Positions 5,810 to 9,166 of a DNA stretch of 9,166 bases are shown piece by piece. The notes beneath the pieces are model-generated. The model did not search any database. It was not told the DNA's origin and saw only the letters and a list, made by a program, of their open reading frames with translations. The position numbers and the translations under genes were made by a program. Location: the NCBI GenBank assembly GCA_903897985.1, contig CAIUDS010000415.1, forward strand, positions 1 through 9,166. Direction: 5' to 3'. The stretch comes from an uncultured delta proteobacterium. Its GTDB lineage: Bacteria > RBG-13-61-14 > DRUE01. Within the stretch, counting starts at the first letter, position 1. The number at the start of each line of letters is the position of its first letter.

Positions 5810-7582
5810 ATGAAGCAGGAATTGGGACAGATGCTGGTCCAGGAAAAACTGATCACCGAGGGCCAGCTCAAGGAAGCGGTTTATAACCAGGTTATTTTCG
5901 GAGGCAAACTCGGGACCAACCTGCTCGAGCTCGGCTATATTGACGAGGAAATCCTGGCGCGGTTCCTGGCTCGCCAGCACCGGGTCAAGAGCATCCGGCT
6001 TGAAGACCTGTCCAAAATTCACCCCTCGGTCCTTAAGCTCTTGCCCCGGAAGCTGGTGGAAAAATATCAGGCGGTGCCGGTCCAGCTGGACGGCAAGAAG
6101 CTGTATGTGGTGATGAGCAACCCGAGCGAGATGGGCGCGCTCTCCGAACTCAGTTTCGTCACCGGCAAGGTGATTGTGCCGCTGGTGCTGCCGGAGGTCC
6201 GGATTTTCGAACTGCTCAACCGCTGCTATGGGATCGGACGCGAGCTCCGGTATATCAATGTCGCGATGATGGCTGCGGAGCGCAAGGCCAAAGCGCCCAA
6301 GGCGATCGGGAAGATCGCGTCCAAGAAAATGGAGAAGCCGCCCCCGGAAAATGTGCTCAAGCAGAAGATAAAGGCCGAAGGCCGCGCCGAGCTGATCAGC
6401 GAGCAGGAATACGAACAACTCACCTCCGAGTATTACCAGTCCAAGCAAGAGGAGATGTGCGTACAGCCCCCCCCACCGGTCCCGCCGGTCCCGGAGCCGC
6501 CTCCGCCTGAAAAAGTTTCGCCGGCTCCAGCGCCGCCGGCGCCGACGGTTCCTCCGGCCAGGACTCCTGAGCCGCCGGCGCCGATCCCAAAACCCGCTCC
6601 TCCGCCCGCGGCCGAGCCGACTCCCGAGCAGCCGGTCCGGCCGGTGGCGCACGCGATCTACAAGGAATTGTTCAAGGCCGAGGTCAACACCCGGATCCCG
6701 GTCCAGCGTTTGCAGGAATTCCTCAAGAATTATGTCTCCAGCGAGCTCAAGGACTTCGCGCTTCCGCTAAAAAGCCTGTCGAATTTCCTCGCGAGTGAAG
6801 CGGGGCTTTTGCCGGACCAGGTTGCTCGCATCATGGACGAGCTCGTGAAGCTGGGGCCGCCGCTTTCGGTTCGCTTGGTGACGGTTGCGGAAGCCGCGGC
6901 GACGGAAGCAGTTCCCGGGACGGAGGCGGCTGAGGAAGAGGTGGTCGAACTGGACGAGATGATCGAGCTGGAGCCGGTTCCGGAAGAGCCGGAGGTTCAA
7001 TATCTGGAGGAGCCGGAGCAAATCCAGGAGGAAGTGGTGGAGGAGGAGGCCGAGCCGGAGATTCCTCAACTCAGCTTTGCCGACGCCACCAAAGAACTGA
7101 TGGGGAAAACTCGGGACCGCGACGATCTGGCCAAAACCGTGCTCGGGTTTGCCAAAAGCGTTTTCAAACGCGCGGTCCTGTTCACGGTCCGCGGCGACCA
7201 GGTCTTCGGATGGTTCGGGCAGGGCGAGGGCATCACGGTTAAGCAGGTGCAGAAACTGTTCATCCCGCTTAAGGAGCCCAGTGTGTTCAAGACCGTGGTT
7301 CAACTTTCCTGCCATTACCTCGGGCCGGTCCTGGCCCAGCCCGAGAACCAGAAATTCCTGGATGCCCTGGGCGGCGCCAAACCCAATTCCGTGTTCCTGA
7401 TCCCGATCATCTGGAAGGAAAAAGTCGTCTATATCCTTTACGGAGACAACGGCCACGGCCAGAACGCGCCCTTTGACATCGGCGAGCTTTTGATCCTGGC
7501 CCAAAGACTCCCCGCGGCCATCGAGCGCCTGATCGAGGAAAAGAAAAAGCAATACTCGGTGATCCAGGGGGGCAAGGCGTAA
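5810..7582 (+). CDS. MshEN-domain protein with proline-rich linker and GAF-like C-terminus, no ATPase
   Basis: 590 residues. Residues 1-145 match the MshEN/GspE N-terminal domain that begins PilB, MshE and GspE ATPases and often binds cyclic di-GMP. The second binding motif is complete apart from Arg to Lys: K33-L-G-x2-L-L-x2-G-x-I, then L49, L53 and Q56. In the first, the Arg is Glu4 and the Gly is Lys13. A charged helical stretch (about 155-216) precedes a proline-rich linker (about 217-278). Then come a helical part (about 283-360), an acidic stretch (about 363-420) and a mixed alpha/beta C-terminus (about 421-580: AVLFTVRGDQVFGWFGQGEG, then VFLIPIIWKEKVVYILYGD) resembling a GAF-type sensor. 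No Walker A or B motif exists, so it is not a secretion motor. Probably a cytoplasmic signalling or scaffold protein linked to motility or polarity; inference. The ribosome-binding site is weak. Confidence 0.82.
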   Translation: MKQELGQMLVQEKLITEGQLKEAVYNQVIFGGKLGTNLLELGYIDEEILARFLARQHRVKSIRLEDLSKIHPSVLKLLPRKLVEKYQAVPVQLDGKKLYVVMSNPSEMGALSELSFVTGKVIVPLVLPEVRIFELLNRCYGIGRELRYINVAMMAAERKAKAPKAIGKIASKKMEKPPPENVLKQKIKAEGRAELISEQEYEQLTSEYYQSKQEEMCVQPPPPVPPVPEPPPPEKVSPAPAPPAPTVPPARTPEPPAPIPKPAPPPAAEPTPEQPVRPVAHAIYKELFKAEVNTRIPVQRLQEFLKNYVSSELKDFALPLKSLSNFLASEAGLLPDQVARIMDELVKLGPPLSVRLVTVAEAAATEAVPGTEAAEEEVVELDEMIELEPVPEEPEVQYLEEPEQIQEEVVEEEAEPEIPQLSFADATKELMGKTRDRDDLAKTVLGFAKSVFKRAVLFTVRGDQVFGWFGQGEGITVKQVQKLFIPLKEPSVFKTVVQLSCHYLGPVLAQPENQKFLDALGGAKPNSVFLIPIIWKEKVVYILYGDNGHGQNAPFDIGELLILAQRLPAAIERLIEEKKKQYSVIQGGKA

Positions 7583-7588
7583 GCTCAA

Positions 7589-7624
7589 GATGATAGAGAT
7601 GGTAAAGATTATAGAGATGATAGC
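7589..7624 (+). repeat. Left inverted repeat, four 9-base units
   Basis: Four units in a strict 9-base period: GATGATAGA, GATGGTAAA, GATTATAGA, GATGATAGC. The array begins 6 bases after the stop codon of the previous gene. It pairs with the right repeat at 30 of 36 positions. Confidence 0.9.
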
Positions 7625-7662
7625 GGGGCGTAAACTGCATGGTGCCCCAACTGAGGCTCGGG

Positions 7663-8040
7663 ATGTATGCGCGGTTTGAGGACCTGAAAATCTGGCAGGC
7701 TGCCCGGGAATTTCGCAACGATATTTATCTAATATCCGAAGGCTTTCCCAAAAAGGAACAATATGCCCTGGCCATGCAGATCCGGAGAGCGGCGGTCTCA
7801 GTTACCGCCAATATTGCCGAGGGACATGGCCGGTTCCATTATCAAGAAGAAATTCAATTTTTAAGGATGGCCCGGGGATCAATTAACGAGATTCTCGATC
7901 ATCTTTATACCGCGCTTGATCAAAAATATATTAAGCAGTCCAATTTCGATGCCTTATACGCGAAAGGCAGAGGCCTCGAGAAGGGTGTAAATATCTATAT
8001 TGGCGCGCTCAATACCAGGAAAAAGCAGGGCGCTTCTTGA
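7663..8040 (+). CDS. Four-helix-bundle protein, S23/IVP family
   Basis: 125 residues from ATG 7663. This start gives MYARFEDLKIWQAAREF, the usual first residues of the family, with GAGG upstream; ATG 7639 in the same frame would add eight residues without a ribosome-binding site. The hallmarks are FEDLKIWQ (5-12), YALAMQIRRAAVSVTANIAE (34-53) followed by GHGR (54-57), and a third-helix segment RGSINEILDHL (71-81). Proteins of this family form pentameric four-helix bundles. They were first found in intervening sequences of 23S rRNA; relatives include Avd of diversity-generating retroelements, which binds nucleic acid and the reverse transcriptase. The role of stand-alone copies is unknown. No reverse transcriptase or template/variable repeat is present here. 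Immediate bracketing by inverted repeats, just 3 bases after the stop on the right, sets it apart from a normal operon member. Confidence 0.92.
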   Translation: MYARFEDLKIWQAAREFRNDIYLISEGFPKKEQYALAMQIRRAAVSVTANIAEGHGRFHYQEEIQFLRMARGSINEILDHLYTALDQKYIKQSNFDALYAKGRGLEKGVNIYIGALNTRKKQGAS

Positions 8041-8043
8041 AGA

Positions 8044-8079
8044 GGTATCATCTCTATATTCCTTGTCATCTTTATCATC
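8044..8079 (-). repeat. Right inverted repeat, four 9-base units
   Basis: Read on the minus strand the units are GATGATAAA, GATGACAAG, GAATATAGA, GATGATACC, in the same order and phase as the left array. The array begins 3 bases after the stop codon of the four-helix-bundle gene. Confidence 0.9.
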
Positions 8080-8142
8080 TCCCGGCGGGCATTGAAATTC
8101 CCAGTCGGAAATGATAGAGTCATAGACCAGAGGAGAGCGGAC

Positions 8143-8292
8143 ATGAAAATCAAAGTGGTCGTTCATGAGGCGGAAGAAGGCGGATACTGGGCGGAAGTCC
8201 CGGCCATTCCCGGATGCGCCACCCAGGGGGACAGGTTCGAGGAATTGCTGAAAAATTTATATGAGGCAATCGAAGGGTGCCTTTCGATTTAG
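8143..8292 (+). CDS. HicB-like antitoxin domain, apparently shortened and without HicA
   Basis: 49 residues from ATG 8143 with AGAGGAG about 8 bases upstream. The sequence MKIKVVVHEAEEGGYWAEVP, then AIPGCATQGD and a helix FEELLKNLYEAIEGCLSI, is the partly degraded RNase H-like fold of HicB antitoxins: G-G-Y-W-A-E-V-P-x-I-P-G-C-x-T-Q-G is the family core. Family members of this type usually run about 20 residues further, through a last strand that completes the fold; here TAG 8290-8292 ends the chain straight after the helix. Reading past it gives only ten codons to another TAG. No HicA toxin gene lies on either side, although the two are normally adjacent. It is either an orphan antitoxin remnant or a minimal solo HicB. 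It sits 63 bases after the right inverted repeat, at the border of the AT-rich region. Confidence 0.78.
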   Translation: MKIKVVVHEAEEGGYWAEVPAIPGCATQGDRFEELLKNLYEAIEGCLSI

Positions 8293-8367
8293 GGCGAAGA
8301 TCTGACGAAGTATATTTACTACTAGGATAAAATCATTTCTTGCGCAAACACTCTATCTGGATTGGTG

Positions 8368-9166
8368 TTACCTCTCCGACTTTTCCTTTTTTAGTGGCGG
8401 TTCTATCGTATGCATAGCAATGACCCCATACTCTTTGCCACCGTTCATGATAAAATTTCGAATCGGGGCAAAGCATTCTTCGTTACCTTTAGATCTTTGT
8501 GAATGAACCAGATAATAATGGAAAGCGATTTTGGCAATGGCACGGAAATAGTGATCAGTGAACCTAAAGGTAGTCTTGATAGGAACCCTAAGAATCCCTA
8601 TTTCAAAGCGCGGCAGCTCTTCTTTCTTGCCATTTGGCCATAGCTGATCAAGCATATTCTTGTAAGTGTCTTCAAATTGTTCATCGCAATTGATGCGGGC
8701 AGATTTGATTGACTTGATCCCAAGTGAATTAACCTTATCTCTCAGTGCTTTCAAAGACATCTGTGGATTAAGTTCCAATGGATGTCCAACACCCTTTTCA
8801 TCCAAGATTATTAATTGGTCATATAATTCAAAATCTCCAAGGTTATCAAGTGGTTTAACTCTTAAAGCGCCCGCATTTGTTTCAGCTTCAAATTCAGGCG
8901 GAGGCATCCCCATAGCTCCGGTCCAATTTTTTTTCTCGCCTCTGGAACGACTGGTAGAAGGAACCACAAGCCGCCGAAAAAAACTCTCGACCCCGCATCG
9001 GAGCATTTGCGGTTCCGATTTTCCGATAAGATTATTGCACTCAGGGCAAATGCCGCGAAAATGGGTATCATTGCGAAATTCACCTAGTGCCGCAGGGATA
9101 ATATGATCCCCTTCGCCTTTTGAGGCGTCAAAGATGTTTGGACAATATATGCAATTGGTAAGCGAG
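8368..9166 (-). CDS. HNH endonuclease (HNH_5-like), N-terminus outside the window
   Basis: 265 residues are visible on the minus strand, open at the right edge and ending at TAA (complement of 8368-8370). Near the visible N-terminus (first full codon at 9165-9163) come a zinc-knuckle pair C5-x2-C8, then GEGDHIIPAALGEF (D20-H21) and C40-x2-C43-N44 in ICPECNNLIGK. The order CxxC / DHIIP-x-A-L-G / CxxCN is the beta-beta-alpha-metal nuclease core of the HNH_5 type. The following 200 residues, rich in Lys and Glu, are unrecognised and may bind DNA or a partner. The DNA is clearly poorer in G+C than the rest (22 of 60 bases in 8461-8520 by hand count), which suggests acquisition by transfer. HNH proteins act in defence, homing or phage biology; context cannot separate these. 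An internal ATG at 9006 would drop the nuclease motif and is not the start. Confidence 0.82.
   Translation of the reverse strand, partial: SLTNCIYCPNIFDASKGEGDHIIPAALGEFRNDTHFRGICPECNNLIGKSEPQMLRCGVESFFRRLVVPSTSRSRGEKKNWTGAMGMPPPEFEAETNAGALRVKPLDNLGDFELYDQLIILDEKGVGHPLELNPQMSLKALRDKVNSLGIKSIKSARINCDEQFEDTYKNMLDQLWPNGKKEELPRFEIGILRVPIKTTFRFTDHYFRAIAKIAFHYYLVHSQRSKGNEECFAPIRNFIMNGGKEYGVIAMHTIEPPLKKEKSER

Larger units (their letters stand above)
7589..8079 (+). mobile_element. Inverted-repeat cassette carrying a four-helix-bundle gene
   Basis: A 491-base unit: left repeat, 38 bases, the four-helix-bundle ORF, 3 bases, right repeat. The arms are inverse copies (30 of 36 bases), so the transcript could fold into a long stem with the ORF in the loop. 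No transposase is inside and no clear target-site duplication flanks it (left AAGCTCAA, right TCCCGGCG). The layout resembles intervening sequences of 23S rRNA, which carry a gene of the same family between complementary ends, but here it follows a protein gene. Mobility is inference. Confidence 0.55.

Noticed and set aside
5774..7588. Long minus-strand open frames (292 and 273 codons) opposite the MshEN-domain gene
   Set aside because: Their translations are Arg-, Gly- or Leu/His-rich and low in recognisable motifs, as expected from the complement of GC-rich coding sequence; the plus-strand frame has clear domains.
7663..8040. Diversity-generating retroelement, suggested by the Avd-like fold
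   Set aside because: No reverse transcriptase, template repeat or variable repeat is present, and the sequence matches stand-alone S23-type proteins.
7589..8079. CRISPR array or classical insertion sequence
   Set aside because: The 9-base units lack spacers, and no transposase gene or target-site duplication is visible.

Overview
The window reads as a piece of a chromosome or metagenomic contig from a Gram-negative, moderately GC-rich bacterium. Evidence for a diderm is an OmpA-type peptidoglycan-binding protein, BON-domain periplasmic proteins and a membrane-anchored M23 peptidase. The small exported proteins and the MshEN-type protein recall Desulfobacterota (Geobacter-like) or related environmental lineages, but no rRNA or other marker fixes the taxonomy. 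No tRNA, rRNA or CRISPR array was seen.

Region 1 (1-3989) is a same-strand run of envelope genes: the C-terminus of a DUF3494 ice-binding-like protein, a VWA-OmpA fusion, a two-helix membrane protein, an exported aromatic-rich protein with a Gln/Gly/Asn tail, a triple-BON periplasmic protein, a tiny lmo0937-type membrane protein, and a small unrecognised cytoplasmic protein. Four of the genes share an almost identical GGAGAA ribosome-binding site, which argues for common expression. A strong hairpin lies between the BON gene and the lmo0937-like gene.

Region 2 (3986-5690) holds an M23 (LytM) peptidase behind a near-consensus sigma70 promoter that leaves almost no 5' leader, convergent with a DPM1-like family 2 glycosyltransferase on the minus strand.

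Region 3 (5691-7582) is a divergent promoter region followed by a 590-residue protein with an MshEN (PilB/GspE N-terminal) domain, a proline-rich linker, a helical middle part, an acidic stretch and a GAF-like C-terminus. It has no secretion ATPase domain.

Region 4 (7583-9166) is accessory DNA. A four-helix-bundle (S23/IVP family) gene is bracketed by a pair of 36-base inverted repeats, each made of four 9-base units close to GATGATARA, inserted 6 bases after the previous stop codon. Next come a short, apparently C-terminally truncated HicB-like antitoxin without a HicA partner, and an AT-rich HNH endonuclease gene that runs off the right edge. The best candidate for something undescribed is the inverted-repeat cassette: it has the layout of a 23S rRNA intervening sequence (complementary ends around a four-helix-bundle ORF) but lies outside rRNA.
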